Assembly (NCBI RefSeq): GCF_027530345.1
Contig: NZ_JAPZQK010000002.1
Location: forward strand, 62,001-126,000
Reading direction: 5' to 3'
Origin: Silanimonas sp.
Lineage (GTDB): Bacteria > Pseudomonadota > Gammaproteobacteria > Xanthomonadales > Xanthomonadaceae
Length of the DNA stretch: 64,000 bases
Below, one piece after another: positions 27,124 to 38,097 of this stretch. A program made the translations under genes and the position numbers. Below the pieces are notes generated by a model that saw nothing but the letters and a program-made list of their open reading frames with translations, had not been told where the DNA came from and searched no databases. Numbering within the stretch: the first letter of the stretch is position 1; each line of letters begins with the position of its first letter.

Positions 27124-28163
<1,040 letters not shown>

Positions 28164-28328
28164 GTCGGGTCTCGGGTCAGAGGGTGTGGAAAGGAGTCTG
28201 GGGGAGGCGTTTCGCACGGACTGAGACAGCGGCGGAACGCAGGGAAAGCATCGGGGCCGGGCACATCGCCGGGCAGCGGGAAACACCGCTCACCCCAGTG
28301 CGAAGGCATCGACTGCGCACGTCGGCGT

Positions 28329-28973
28329 TCATCGCGACGGCCTCAGCAGGCCGCAGAACAAACCTTCGATGGCGAAATCCTGGTCTTCGGCGACAGCGAT
28401 CGGCGCGTGCTCGGGATTGCGCGGCATCAGCCGGAGGCCGTCACCGCCGAAGTGCAGCACTTTCACGGTGATCTCGCCGTCCACCCGGGCGATGACGACC
28501 TGTCCGTGGCGTGCATCGGCGGTGCGACGCACGCCGATCAGGTCGCCATCGAGGATGGCTTCGTCTCGCATCGAGTCGCCCTGGACGCGCAGCAGGTAAT
28601 CGGGCGTCGGGTGGAAGACGTGGCGATCCAGCACAACCGTAGCGTCGCTACCGATGTCTGCGCCGATCGGCTGGCCCGCGGCCACACGGCCCAACACCGG
28701 GAGGCGCACCGCGTCGTCGTCAGTCGATGGCGCCAGAGGGAGGGCCGACTGCGCCCTAGCCGGCGCCTGCAGAACGCGCAGGCCGCGGGCCTTGCCCGGC
28801 AGGCGCTCGATGGCTCCGGCGGTCTCGAGGGCCTCGAGGTGGTACTGCGCGGCGCGCACGCTCTTGAAGCCGAAAGCACGGGCGATCTCGGTCTGCGAAG
28901 GCGGCATGCCCTCCGACTCGATGCGTTCGGCGATCAGTTCGAGGATGGCGGTTTGGACGTCGGTCAGCGGCAT
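28329..28973 (-). CDS. lexA: SOS repressor LexA
   Basis: MPLTDVQTAILELIAERIESEGMPPSQTEIARAFGFKSVRAAQYHL; S24 peptidase region. Confidence 0.97.
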   Translation of the reverse strand: MPLTDVQTAILELIAERIESEGMPPSQTEIARAFGFKSVRAAQYHLEALETAGAIERLPGKARGLRVLQAPARAQSALPLAPSTDDDAVRLPVLGRVAAGQPIGADIGSDATVVLDRHVFHPTPDYLLRVQGDSMRDEAILDGDLIGVRRTADARHGQVVIARVDGEITVKVLHFGGDGLRLMPRNPEHAPIAVAEDQDFAIEGLFCGLLRPSR

Positions 28974-28978
28974 GTGGG

Positions 28979-28993
28979 TAGTAATACTACTAA
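28979..28993 (-). promoter_or_regulatory. LexA (SOS) box upstream of lexA
   Basis: Minus strand TTAG-TAGTAT-TACTA, matching the TTAG-N6-TACTA Xanthomonadales-type LexA operator, 6 bp before ATG. Confidence 0.85.
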
Positions 28994-29050
28994 CCAGCAA
29001 ACACCACAACCCCCAAGGCCCTGCGAGGGGTGCCCCCGCCCCACTTCCCG

Positions 29051-29560
29051 TCAGCCGGCGGTCAAGCCCAGCAGTCCCCGCAGCGCCGCCGCGATGGTCT
29101 GGCGCCGCACCGCCTCGCGGTCGCCGGCGAAGTGGAACACCTCGGCCTTCGGGTATCCGCCACGACGCTTCCAGCCGATCCAGACGGTGCCGACCGGCTT
29201 GTCGACCGTCCCGCCGCCAGGGCCGGCGATGCCCGTCACCGCGACGGCCACCGAGGCCGCCGAATTCACCAGCGCGCCCGACACCATCTCGATCACCGTT
29301 TCGCGGCTGACCGCGCCCTCGCGCTCGAGGGTCTGCGGCCGCACGCCGAGCATGGCCTGCTTGGCCTCGTAGCTGTAGGCGACCATGCCGCAGTCAAACC
29401 AGCCCGAACTGCCGGCGAGATCGGTGAGGGTCTTGGCGATCCAGCCGCCGGTGCAGCTTTCGGCGGTGCTGACGAACAGGCGCTGGGCGATGAGGGCATC
29501 GGCGAGCTGCCGCGCCAGCGCGGCCAACTCGGCATCGGTGGGGAGGTGGGGCGTGTCCAT
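29051..29560 (-). CDS. pncC: Nicotinamide-nucleotide amidase (CinA C-terminal domain family)
   Basis: LFVSTAESCTGGWIAKTLTDLAGSSGWFDCGMVAYSYEAK; GTAGPGG-like ITGIAGPGGG. Confidence 0.93.
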   Translation of the reverse strand: MDTPHLPTDAELAALARQLADALIAQRLFVSTAESCTGGWIAKTLTDLAGSSGWFDCGMVAYSYEAKQAMLGVRPQTLEREGAVSRETVIEMVSGALVNSAASVAVAVTGIAGPGGGTVDKPVGTVWIGWKRRGGYPKAEVFHFAGDREAVRRQTIAAALRGLLGLTAG

Positions 29561-29610
29561 CCCGCTAGACTAGCCGGCCCTTGCCCGACCGGTCAGCCCG
29601 CACGTTCCGA

Positions 29611-32199
29611 ATGGCCAGCGACGCCCCGCAGCACACCCCGCTGATGAAGCAGTTCTTCGCCGCCAAGGCGGAGCACCCGGACCTGCTGCTGTTCTTCCGG
29701 ATGGGCGACTTCTACGAGCTGTTCTACGACGACGCCCGCAAGGCGGCGCGCCTGCTCGATATCACGCTGACGCAGCGAGGACAGTCCGGCGGCCAGCCGA
29801 TCCCGATGGCCGGCGTGCCGGTGCATGCCTACGAGGGCTACCTCGCCCGCCTCGTCGCATTGGGCGAATCGGTGGCGGTGTGCGAACAGATCGGCGATCC
29901 GGCGCTGGCCAAGGGCCTCGTCGAGCGCAAGGTCGTGCGCATCGTCACCCCAGGCACCGTCACCGACGAGGCCCTGCTTCAGGAGCGTCGCGACACGCTG
30001 CTGATGGCGGTGGTGCGCGGGGGCGCGTCGTCGAAAAGCGGCGGCTTCGGTCTGGCGTGGGCCGACCTCGCCGGCGGCCGCTTCCTCGCCAACGAAGTGG
30101 CCGACGAAGACGCACTCGCGGCGGAGCTCGCTCGGCTGGAGCCGGCCGAAGTGCTCGTGCCGGACGAGGACGGCTGGCCCAGCGCGGTGACCCAGCGCCA
30201 AGGTGCGCGTCGTCGCGCGCCGTGGCTGTTCGACGCCGACAGCGCGCGCCGCGCCCTGCTGCGTTTCTTCCATCTGCACGACCTCTCGCCCTTCGGCCTC
30301 GAAGGAAAAGCGTTGGCGACGGCCGCCGCGGGCGCCCTGCTCGGCTACGTCGAGGAGACGCAGAAGCAGCAGCTGCCGCACCTGACGGCCATCGCCGTCG
30401 AGGCTGCGGACGAGGCCATCGCCCTGAACGCCGCGACGCGGCGGCATCTCGAGATCGACACCCGCGTCGACGGCAACACGGCGCACACCCTGCTGGGCGT
30501 GGTGGACAGCACGATCACGCCGATGGGCGGCCGCCTGCTGCGGCGCTGGCTGCACCGGCCGCTGCGCACTCAGGCGGTCGTGGCCGAGCGCCACCACGCC
30601 GTGCGCAGCCTGTTCGACTCCCGCGCCTTCGATGGCCTGCGCGAAGCCCTGCGCCGCGTCGGCGACCTCGAACGCATCCTCTCGCGCGTGGCCCTGCGCT
30701 CGGCGCGCCCGCGCGATTTGTCCACCCTGCGCGATGGCCTCGCGCTCTTCCCTGCCCTGCGCGAGGCATTGGCGCCGCTGGATTCGCCCCGCCTCGCCGC
30801 CCTGCTCGCCCGGCTCGGCGAGCACGCCGACACCTCGGATTGGCTGCAGAAAGCCATTGCGCCCCAGCCACCGCTGAAGCTGGTGGACGGCGGCGTCATC
30901 GCCGAGGGCTTCGACGCCGAGCTCGACGAATTGCGCGTGCTCTCGACGAACGCCGATCAGTTCCTGCTCGACCTCGAAGCGCGCGAGCGCGCCGCCACCG
31001 GTATCGCGACGCTGAAGGTCGGCTACAACCGCGTCCACGGCTTCTACATCGAGATCAGCAAGGGCCAGGCCGACAAGGCCCCGCTGCACTACAGCCGCCG
31101 GCAGACGCTGACGGGCGCCGAGCGCTACATCACCGACGAGCTGAAGCAGTTCGAGGACAAAGTGCTCTCGGCGCGTGATCGCTCGCTGTCGCGCGAGAAG
31201 CAGCTCTGGGAAGACCTGCTCGACGGCCTCAACGCCGTACTGAACCCGCTGAAAGCCGCCGCCGAGGCGGTGGCCGAGATCGACGTGCTGGCGGCCTTCG
31301 CCGAGCGCGCGCTTGCGCTGGACTGGGTCGAACCGCAGCTGGTGGCCGAGCCGGGCATCGCGATCGAACGCGGCCGCCACCCGGTGGTCGAGGCCGTGCG
31401 CGAAGCCCCGTTCGAACCGAACGACCTCGCGCTGTCGCCCGAGCGGCGGATGCTGGTAATCACCGGCCCGAACATGGGCGGCAAGAGCACCTACATGCGG
31501 CAGGCGGCATTGATCGCGCTGCTGGCCTACGCGGGCAGCTTCGTGCCGGCCTCGCGCTGCGTGCTGGGGCCCGTGGACCGCATCCTCACCCGCATCGGCG
31601 CCGGCGACGACCTCGCCAAAGGCCAGTCGACTTTCATGGTCGAGATGAGCGAGACGGCCTACATCCTCCACCACGCCACGCCACAGTCGCTGGTGCTGAT
31701 GGACGAGATCGGCCGCGGTACGTCGACCTACGACGGCCTCGCGCTGGCGCAGGCCTGCGCCCTTCACCTCGCCAACGTGAATCGCGGCTTCGTGCTGTTC
31801 GCCACGCACTACTTCGAACTAACGGCGCTGGCCGGCGACGGCAGCAACGGCATCGCCAACGTGCACCTCGACGCCGTCGAGCACGGCGAAAAGCTCGTCT
31901 TCATGCACGCGGTGAAGGACGGCCCGGCGAACCGCAGCTTCGGCCTGCAGGTGGCGGCCCTCGCGGGCCTGCCGCGCGCGGTGCTCGGCGAGGCACGACG
32001 CACGCTCGCGGAACTGGAGCAGCGCAGCCGTGACATGCCGGCCACCGCGACATCACCGGCCGCCATTGAACAGCCGGCGCAGATGGCACTGTTCCGCAGC
32101 CCCCCGCCGGCGCTCGATGCGCTGGCCGCCGTGGACCCGGACGAACTCACGCCGAAGCAGGCGCTGGAAGCGCTCTATCGGATCAAGGCGATGCTGTAG
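29611..32199 (+). CDS. mutS: DNA mismatch repair protein MutS
   Basis: [48 protein letters not shown]; start chosen at MASDAPQ. Confidence 0.98.
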   Translation: MASDAPQHTPLMKQFFAAKAEHPDLLLFFRMGDFYELFYDDARKAARLLDITLTQRGQSGGQPIPMAGVPVHAYEGYLARLVALGESVAVCEQIGDPALAKGLVERKVVRIVTPGTVTDEALLQERRDTLLMAVVRGGASSKSGGFGLAWADLAGGRFLANEVADEDALAAELARLEPAEVLVPDEDGWPSAVTQRQGARRRAPWLFDADSARRALLRFFHLHDLSPFGLEGKALATAAAGALLGYVEETQKQQLPHLTAIAVEAADEAIALNAATRRHLEIDTRVDGNTAHTLLGVVDSTITPMGGRLLRRWLHRPLRTQAVVAERHHAVRSLFDSRAFDGLREALRRVGDLERILSRVALRSARPRDLSTLRDGLALFPALREALAPLDSPRLAALLARLGEHADTSDWLQKAIAPQPPLKLVDGGVIAEGFDAELDELRVLSTNADQFLLDLEARERAATGIATLKVGYNRVHGFYIEISKGQADKAPLHYSRRQTLTGAERYITDELKQFEDKVLSARDRSLSREKQLWEDLLDGLNAVLNPLKAAAEAVAEIDVLAAFAERALALDWVEPQLVAEPGIAIERGRHPVVEAVREAPFEPNDLALSPERRMLVITGPNMGGKSTYMRQAALIALLAYAGSFVPASRCVLGPVDRILTRIGAGDDLAKGQSTFMVEMSETAYILHHATPQSLVLMDEIGRGTSTYDGLALAQACALHLANVNRGFVLFATHYFELTALAGDGSNGIANVHLDAVEHGEKLVFMHAVKDGPANRSFGLQVAALAGLPRAVLGEARRTLAELEQRSRDMPATATSPAAIEQPAQMALFRSPPPALDALAAVDPDELTPKQALEALYRIKAML

Positions 32200-32202
32200 C
32201 CG

Positions 32203-32676
32203 CTACAGCGCGTCGAGGTCGCCCAAGGCCTGGATCAGGCGGCGCTGGCGCTTGTTCGGGCGCGTCTCGGGCGGATGGTAGCCCTGTGCCTCGAAGCGGC
32301 GTTTCTCGCGCTCCGCGAGGCGGGCGGCGATCGACGCTTCGGATTCAACGTACAGCTGCTGCGCCACGCTGGCCGGACCGCGCTGGTCGGCTACGCCGCG
32401 GACTTCGACGTCGTAACGCTCGCCAGCCCGCTCGACGGCAAGCACGACGCCGGGACGTACCGTGCGGCTCGGCTTCAGGGTCTGGCCGTCGATGCGCACC
32501 TGGCCGAGTTCGATGGCCTTCTTCGCGAGCGCGCGGGTCTTGAAGAAGCGCGCCGCCCAGAGCCAGAGATCGAGACGCACGCACGCCGTGTCCTCCGCAG
32601 CGGGCCCCGCAGCCCCCGAAGGCGTGCCGGCGGGCGCTTCGAGTCGGCGGTGGCGTCGTCGCTTCGGAAGGATCAT
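32203..32676 (-). CDS. hslR: S4-domain RNA-binding protein (Hsp15-like)
   Basis: VRLDLWLWAARFFKTRALAKKAIELGQVRIDGQ. Confidence 0.85.
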   Translation of the reverse strand: MILPKRRRHRRLEAPAGTPSGAAGPAAEDTACVRLDLWLWAARFFKTRALAKKAIELGQVRIDGQTLKPSRTVRPGVVLAVERAGERYDVEVRGVADQRGPASVAQQLYVESEASIAARLAEREKRRFEAQGYHPPETRPNKRQRRLIQALGDLDAL

Positions 32677-32699
32677 GGAGGCGGAGGCCGGAAACACGA

Positions 32700-32720
32700 A
32701 CGGCCGCGCGAGGCGGCCGT
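32700..32720 (-). terminator. Candidate terminator of the rpsP-rimM-trmD-rplS operon
   Basis: Stem ACGGCCGC/GCGGCCGT; short T-rich tail on minus strand. Confidence 0.55.
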
Positions 32721-32747
32721 CCGGGGTTGGCGCTTGCGCAGCCGGGA

Positions 32748-33125
32748 TTACTGGGCCGACTTGCGAGCCGCCAGGTCTTCCTTGATGCGAGCCGCCTTGC
32801 CTTCGAGATCGCGCAGGTAGTAAAGCTTGCCGGCGCGGACCTTGCCGTAGCGCTTCACTTCGACCGAGTCGATGACCGGGCTGTGGGTCTGGAACACGCG
32901 CTCGACGCCGAAGCCGTGCGAGATCTTGCGGACGGTGAACGAGGAGTTCAGGCCGCCGTTCTTCTTGGCGATGACCACGCCTTCGAAGGCCTGCACGCGC
33001 TCGCGATTGCCTTCCTTCACCTTGACGTTGACGATCACCGTGTCGCCGGGGCTGAACTCCGGAAGCTGGCGCTGGATCTGCTCGGCCTCGAACTGGGCGA
33101 CGATCGACTTGTTGAGCTGGCTCAT
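32748..33125 (-). CDS. rplS: 50S ribosomal protein L19
   Basis: [46 protein letters not shown]. Confidence 0.98.
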   Translation of the reverse strand: MSQLNKSIVAQFEAEQIQRQLPEFSPGDTVIVNVKVKEGNRERVQAFEGVVIAKKNGGLNSSFTVRKISHGFGVERVFQTHSPVIDSVEVKRYGKVRAGKLYYLRDLEGKAARIKEDLAARKSAQ

Positions 33126-33218
33126 GGCTTTAAACCTGTGTAGTTCTTCTAGATGCCGCGCCACGCAGGCATGCGCCCGGGCGAGTCGGAAAGTATACCC
33201 CCGTCTTGACAGCCGGCG

Positions 33219-33971
33219 CTAGGGGCTGTCGGGGCTCGAAACTTGACGGGCGATGAATTCGGCGAGCAGGGCCCGGTCCTGGCGGCTCAGGTCCATCCGG
33301 GCCAGGAGGTCCGGGCGGCGGAGCCAGGTCCGGCCCAGCGACTGCTGCCGGCGCCAGCGGGCGATCTTCGCGTGGTCGCCGGAGAGCAACACGTCCGGCA
33401 CGCCCGACGTGCCAAGCCTTTCGGAGCGGGTGTAGTGCGGGCAGTCGAGCAGGCCGTCCTCGAAACTGTCCTGCACCGCCGAGGCCGCATCGTTCAGGGC
33501 TCCGTCGAGCAGGCGCCCGACGGCATCGATGACCACCGCCGCGCCCAGCTCACCGCCGGACAGAACGTAATCGCCGATCGACAGCTCTTCATCGACATGC
33601 GCTTCGAGGAAACGTTCATCAACGCCCTCGTAGCGGCCGCAAAGCAGGAGGAATCCGGGCGTGGCCGCGAGTGCACGGGCCTTGGCCTGCGTGAAGCGCG
33701 GCCCCTGTGGCGAGAGATAGATGACCGGGCCCGAGGCACCGTCGGTGCGCGCTGCGGCCAGGCAGGTTTCGAGGGGCTCGGGCAACATCAGCATGCCCGG
33801 GCCGCCGCCGAACGGACGCTCGTCGACGCGCCGGTAATTGCCGGTGGCGTAGTCACGCGGGTTCCAGCCCTTCACCGTGATCAGCCCACGCTCGGCGGCG
33901 CGACCGACCACGCCGACACCAGCCGCTTGGGCGATGAAATCCGGAAACAGCGTGAGGACGTCGATGCGCAT
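33219..33971 (-). CDS. trmD: tRNA (guanine-N1)-methyltransferase
   Basis: [55 protein letters not shown]. Confidence 0.98.
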   Translation of the reverse strand: MRIDVLTLFPDFIAQAAGVGVVGRAAERGLITVKGWNPRDYATGNYRRVDERPFGGGPGMLMLPEPLETCLAAARTDGASGPVIYLSPQGPRFTQAKARALAATPGFLLLCGRYEGVDERFLEAHVDEELSIGDYVLSGGELGAAVVIDAVGRLLDGALNDAASAVQDSFEDGLLDCPHYTRSERLGTSGVPDVLLSGDHAKIARWRRQQSLGRTWLRRPDLLARMDLSRQDRALLAEFIARQVSSPDSP

Positions 33972-33982
33972 GGGCGCGCCGA

Positions 33983-34489
33983 TCAGAACTCGGGATCCCA
34001 GTCGACGAGCATGCGGCCGCCGTCGAGGTCGACCTCGCGCACGACGTCCGGGGTGTACGGCAGATAGCGCTCGCGCTCGCCCTTGATGGCGATGACGTCG
34101 TTGGCGCCGTTGTTGAACAGATGCGAGATCGTGCCGATCTCGACGCCGTCGATCGTCGCTACCTTCAGGCCTTCGAGATCAACCCAGTAGTACTCGCCGG
34201 GTTTCGAGGGCGGCAGCTGCGAGCGCAGCACCCAGATCTCGGCGCCGACGATGGCCTCGGCGTCGTCGCGGGTTTCCACGTCGGGGAGGCGGGCCGTGAT
34301 CGAACCGTTCGGGTTCAACTTGCCCTTGGCCCCGGACACGAGGCTTTCCTCGCCACGATGGACGAGGATCCAGGGCTTGTAGCGGAACAGCGCGTCGCGG
34401 GGATTCGTCCAGGACTCGAGCTTCAGCTCACCCCGAACGCCGAACGCGCCGATCACCCTGCCCAACAGGATGCGGCGCTCGGTGCTCAT
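33983..34489 (-). CDS. rimM: Ribosome maturation factor RimM
   Basis: [35 protein letters not shown]. Confidence 0.96.
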   Translation of the reverse strand: MSTERRILLGRVIGAFGVRGELKLESWTNPRDALFRYKPWILVHRGEESLVSGAKGKLNPNGSITARLPDVETRDDAEAIVGAEIWVLRSQLPPSKPGEYYWVDLEGLKVATIDGVEIGTISHLFNNGANDVIAIKGERERYLPYTPDVVREVDLDGGRMLVDWDPEF

Positions 34490-34532
34490 TGCAGGTCTCG
34501 TGCGCCAGCGGGCGGGCCGTGGCGCAACGGGA

Positions 34533-34781
34533 TCAGGCGGCCTTGGCCGCTTCCTTGACCAGCAGCGCGACCTTGTCGGTCATCTGCGCGCCGTGCGACA
34601 CCCAATGCTTGACGCGATCGGCGTCGATCTCGACGCGCTTCTCGGCGCCACGGGCGACCGGGTTGTAGTAACCAACGCGCTCGATGTTGCGGCCATCGCG
34701 GGCGTTGCGGCCATCGGTGACGACGACGTGGTAGAAGGGGGCCTTCTTGGCGCCACCGCGAGCCAGGCGGATCTTGACCAT
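34533..34781 (-). CDS. rpsP: 30S ribosomal protein S16
   Basis: [41 protein letters not shown]. Confidence 0.98.
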   Translation of the reverse strand: MVKIRLARGGAKKAPFYHVVVTDGRNARDGRNIERVGYYNPVARGAEKRVEIDADRVKHWVSHGAQMTDKVALLVKEAAKAA

Positions 34782-34930
34782 TGCTGTTTGCTCTGTAGTT
34801 CTTGGGGTCATACCTGCCCTTTCAGGGGCAGGGGATTGGAAAGTCTAGCGGGGCCAGCCTCAAAAGGCAAAGTCGGTGAGGCGAAGCGGGGGTGGCGCCG
34901 GGGTGCCGTTCAGACTCGCCGGACCGGCCC

Positions 34931-36307
34931 TCAGCGCGGGAAGCCGCCGCCCGGGAAACCGCGGCCGCCCATCATGCCCTGCATCCCGCGCAGCATGCCC
35001 TTCATACCGCCCTTCGACAGCTTGGACATCATCTTCTCCATCTGCTGCCACTGCTTGTAGACCTGGTTCACCTGGGCCGCCGACGTGCCCGAACCGCGAG
35101 CAATACGCGCCTTGCGGGAGCCATTCAGCAGGTCGGGGTTGCGGCGCTCCTTCGGCGTCATCGAGTTGATGATCGCGATCATCCGCGGCACTTCCTTGCC
35201 GGTGACCTGCGCCTTCACGCTGTCCGGGATCTGGCCCATGCCGGGGAGCTTGTCCATCAGCCCGGTGAGCCCCCCCATGTTCTGCATCTGCAGCATCTGG
35301 TCGCGGAGGTCGTTGAGGTCGAAGCGCTTGCCCTTGGCGACCTTCTCGGCGAGCTTCGCGGCCTTGTCCTTGTCAACGCTGCGCTCGACCTCCTCGACCA
35401 GCGACAGCACGTCGCCCATGTCGAGGATGCGGCCCGCGGCGCGCTCGGGATGGAACACGTCGAGGCCGTCGGGCTTCTCGCCGACGCCAACGAACTTGAT
35501 CGGCTTGCCGGTGATGTAGCGCACCGACAGCGCCGCGCCGCCCCGGGCGTCGCCGTCGGTCTTGGTGAGCACCACGCCGGTGAGCGGCAGCGCCTCGGCG
35601 AAGGCCTTGGCGGTGTTGGCGGCGTCCTGGCCAGTCATCGCGTCGACGACGAACAGTGTCTCGACCGGATCGACCGCGGCGTGCAGGGCCTTGATCTCGG
35701 CCATCATCTCGGCATCGATGGCCAAGCGGCCCGCGGTGTCGACGATCAGGACATCGGCGACGTTGCGCTTGGCGGCGTCGATGGCCGCCCGGGCGATGTC
35801 GACCGGCTTCTGGCCGGCTTCGGAGGGATGGAACAGCGCGCCGACCTGGCCGGCCAGCGTCTGCAACTGCGCGATGGCGGCCGGACGGTAGACGTCGCAA
35901 CTGACCACCATCACTTTCTTCTTGCGGCGCTCCTTCAGGTGCTTGGCGAGCTTGCCGACCGTCGTGGTCTTGCCAGCGCCCTGAAGACCCGCCATGAGGA
36001 TCACCGCCGGCGGCTGCTGGGCCAGCGAGAGCTCGGCGCCCTGCCCGCCCATCACCAGCGTCATCTCGTCGCGGACGACCTTGATCAGGGCCTGGCCGGG
36101 CGTCAGGGACTGCAGCACCTCCTGCCCGACCGCGCGCACCTTGATGCGTTCGATCAGGGCCTGCACCACCGGCAGGGCGACATCGGCCTCGAGCAGGGCG
36201 ATACGGACCTCGCGCAGGCTCTCGCGGATGTTCTCTTCGCTCAGGCGGCCGCGGCCGCGGAGGCGCTGGAGGGTGCCGGAAAGGCGCTGGGTCAGGGACT
36301 CGAACAT
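34931..36307 (-). CDS. ffh: Signal recognition particle protein Ffh
   Basis: MFESLTQRLSGTLQRLRGRGRLSEENI; GLQGAGKTTTVGKLA; Met-rich C-terminus. Confidence 0.98.
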   Translation of the reverse strand: MFESLTQRLSGTLQRLRGRGRLSEENIRESLREVRIALLEADVALPVVQALIERIKVRAVGQEVLQSLTPGQALIKVVRDEMTLVMGGQGAELSLAQQPPAVILMAGLQGAGKTTTVGKLAKHLKERRKKKVMVVSCDVYRPAAIAQLQTLAGQVGALFHPSEAGQKPVDIARAAIDAAKRNVADVLIVDTAGRLAIDAEMMAEIKALHAAVDPVETLFVVDAMTGQDAANTAKAFAEALPLTGVVLTKTDGDARGGAALSVRYITGKPIKFVGVGEKPDGLDVFHPERAAGRILDMGDVLSLVEEVERSVDKDKAAKLAEKVAKGKRFDLNDLRDQMLQMQNMGGLTGLMDKLPGMGQIPDSVKAQVTGKEVPRMIAIINSMTPKERRNPDLLNGSRKARIARGSGTSAAQVNQVYKQWQQMEKMMSKLSKGGMKGMLRGMQGMMGGRGFPGGGFPR

Positions 36308-36411
36308 GGCGGAAAGCGCTGCTGGGACGCGGGAAAGCGGGGCGCGAAGTATAGCCCCGGGGCCGATGCGAGGCGTTCTCGTTTCGAGGGGCGCTGTGCG
36401 ACACTTCAGCC

Positions 36412-37218
36412 ATGCCCACGGTCCTGATCCTCGCGGCCTTCGCCGCGCTCGCCTACGCGCTCGCCGCCTTCGGGCTGGTGCGTCGCCTGCAGGTCGGTGG
36501 ATCGGCGCACGGTGCGCTGTGGCCGCTGCTTCTCGCGGGCAACGGCGTCCTGCTGCAGCTCGGCCTGCACGCTTGGGCCGGGCACGTGAAAGGCGCACCG
36601 GACCTGCACTTCTTCGCGGCGCTCTCCCTCGTCAGCCTTGGCATGGCGGCCCTGACCGTCGCGGCGGCGAAGCTGGAACGGCTCGAAGCCCTCGGTGTGG
36701 TGGTGTTCCCCGTGGCCGCGGTCTGCGTGCTGACCTACGCCCTCGGCGCGCAACCCGGCAGCGGCAGCAACGATCTCCCCTGGCCGATCCTGATGCACGC
36801 TTGGCTGGCCCTGCTGGCCTACGCGGCCCTTGCCTTGGCGGCGCTGTTCGCGGCCGGCCTATGGCTGCAGGAGCGCGCCCTACGGCAGCGCCGCATCACC
36901 GGCATCGTGCGCATCCTGCCGCCGCTGACGCAGTCGGAGAGCCTGCTGTTCCGCACGCTGGTCGCGGCCTTCGCCTTGCTGACGCTGGCCTTGGCGATGG
37001 GCCTGGTGTTCGTCGAGAACCTGTTCGCACAGCACCTGATGCACAAGACCGTGCTGTCGCTGCTCAGCTGGACCGTCCTGGCCACCCTGCTGTTCGGCCA
37101 TTGGCGTTGGGGTTGGCGCGGCGCCAAGGCCGCACGCTGGACGCTGGCCGCCATGCTGCTGCTCGGGCTGGCGTTCTTCGGCAGCCGCTTCGTCTACGAG
37201 TTCCTGCTGGCGCGCTGA
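36412..37218 (+). CDS. CcsA/YpjD-type cytochrome c assembly membrane protein
   Basis: Multi-TM protein divergent from ffh; WPILMHAWLALLAYAALALAALFAAGLWLQERALR. Confidence 0.85.
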   Translation: MPTVLILAAFAALAYALAAFGLVRRLQVGGSAHGALWPLLLAGNGVLLQLGLHAWAGHVKGAPDLHFFAALSLVSLGMAALTVAAAKLERLEALGVVVFPVAAVCVLTYALGAQPGSGSNDLPWPILMHAWLALLAYAALALAALFAAGLWLQERALRQRRITGIVRILPPLTQSESLLFRTLVAAFALLTLALAMGLVFVENLFAQHLMHKTVLSLLSWTVLATLLFGHWRWGWRGAKAARWTLAAMLLLGLAFFGSRFVYEFLLAR

Positions 37219-37230
37219 GCGTTCGCCGCC

Positions 37231-38082
37231 TCAGGCCTCGATGCGCTCCGAGGGCTGGAAGGGCTCGATGCGCCCGTCCGCGAAACGCTGGAAAAGCACC
37301 GGCGAGAGGGCGTAGGCCGCATCGGCGTGGATTTCGGTCGCGTGTCGGCGCAGTTCGGCGACCACCTTGGGGTCGGCGCTGTCGCCGAACACGAGGACGT
37401 CGCGCGCGGGAATCGCGATCACCGGGTCGCCGCGGAGGCGTTCCCTCTCCCGAACCCAGAATTCGTCGAGAAGCACGATCGAGGCTTCGTAGTAGCCTCC
37501 AGCGACGACCATGTTCAGCCCGCCGCCGCGCTGCACCTCGAGGCGCGGCAACTTCGCGCGCAGGTTGTCGACGGCGCGACGACGCAGGCCATCGACACCG
37601 ATGCCGCGATCGACGAACCAGTCCTCGCCGACATAGGCGACGTTGTGCGGCGTGTCGATGGCGTAGACGATGGCGAGGTGCGCGTTGAGTGCTTCGCTGC
37701 GATGGCCGACGGGGCGACCGTCCTCGCGCGCCGGCAACGCATCGAACCAGTCGGGCGACTTCAACACGGGCACGATGTCGTCGATCCCGGCCGCGTCACT
37801 CGCGGCAGCCCCGGTGCTCGAAGCCAACCAGGCAGCGATGACAGCCTCGCGTCCGGCGTCGTCGGCCGCCTCGGCCGCGAAGCGATAGGCGTTGTCGAGG
37901 AACACCTGCTGCAGGCCGTCCGCGCCCTCGATCGAAAGCGAAAGACAGCTGCTGACGGCCACCGTCCGACCCGGCATCGCGGCGCGCAGGCGGCTGGCCA
38001 TGTCCTCGGTGAAGGCATCCGGGTCGAGCGCCGGACGTCGCGCGCCGAACAACGCGGACTTCAGTGCATCCCACCATCCCAT
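37231..38082 (-). CDS. DUF1444-like (YtpQ-like) uncharacterised protein
   Basis: YAIDTPHNVAYVGEDWF, GGLNMVVAGGYYEASIVLLDEFW; family assignment tentative. Confidence 0.55.
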   Translation of the reverse strand: MGWWDALKSALFGARRPALDPDAFTEDMASRLRAAMPGRTVAVSSCLSLSIEGADGLQQVFLDNAYRFAAEAADDAGREAVIAAWLASSTGAAASDAAGIDDIVPVLKSPDWFDALPAREDGRPVGHRSEALNAHLAIVYAIDTPHNVAYVGEDWFVDRGIGVDGLRRRAVDNLRAKLPRLEVQRGGGLNMVVAGGYYEASIVLLDEFWVRERERLRGDPVIAIPARDVLVFGDSADPKVVAELRRHATEIHADAAYALSPVLFQRFADGRIEPFQPSERIEA

Positions 38083-38097
38083 CGTCGACCCTCCTGT

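Noticed and set aside
29593-31809. 738-aa minus-strand ORF antisense to mutS
   Set aside because: No family motifs; mutS on the other strand is unequivocal.
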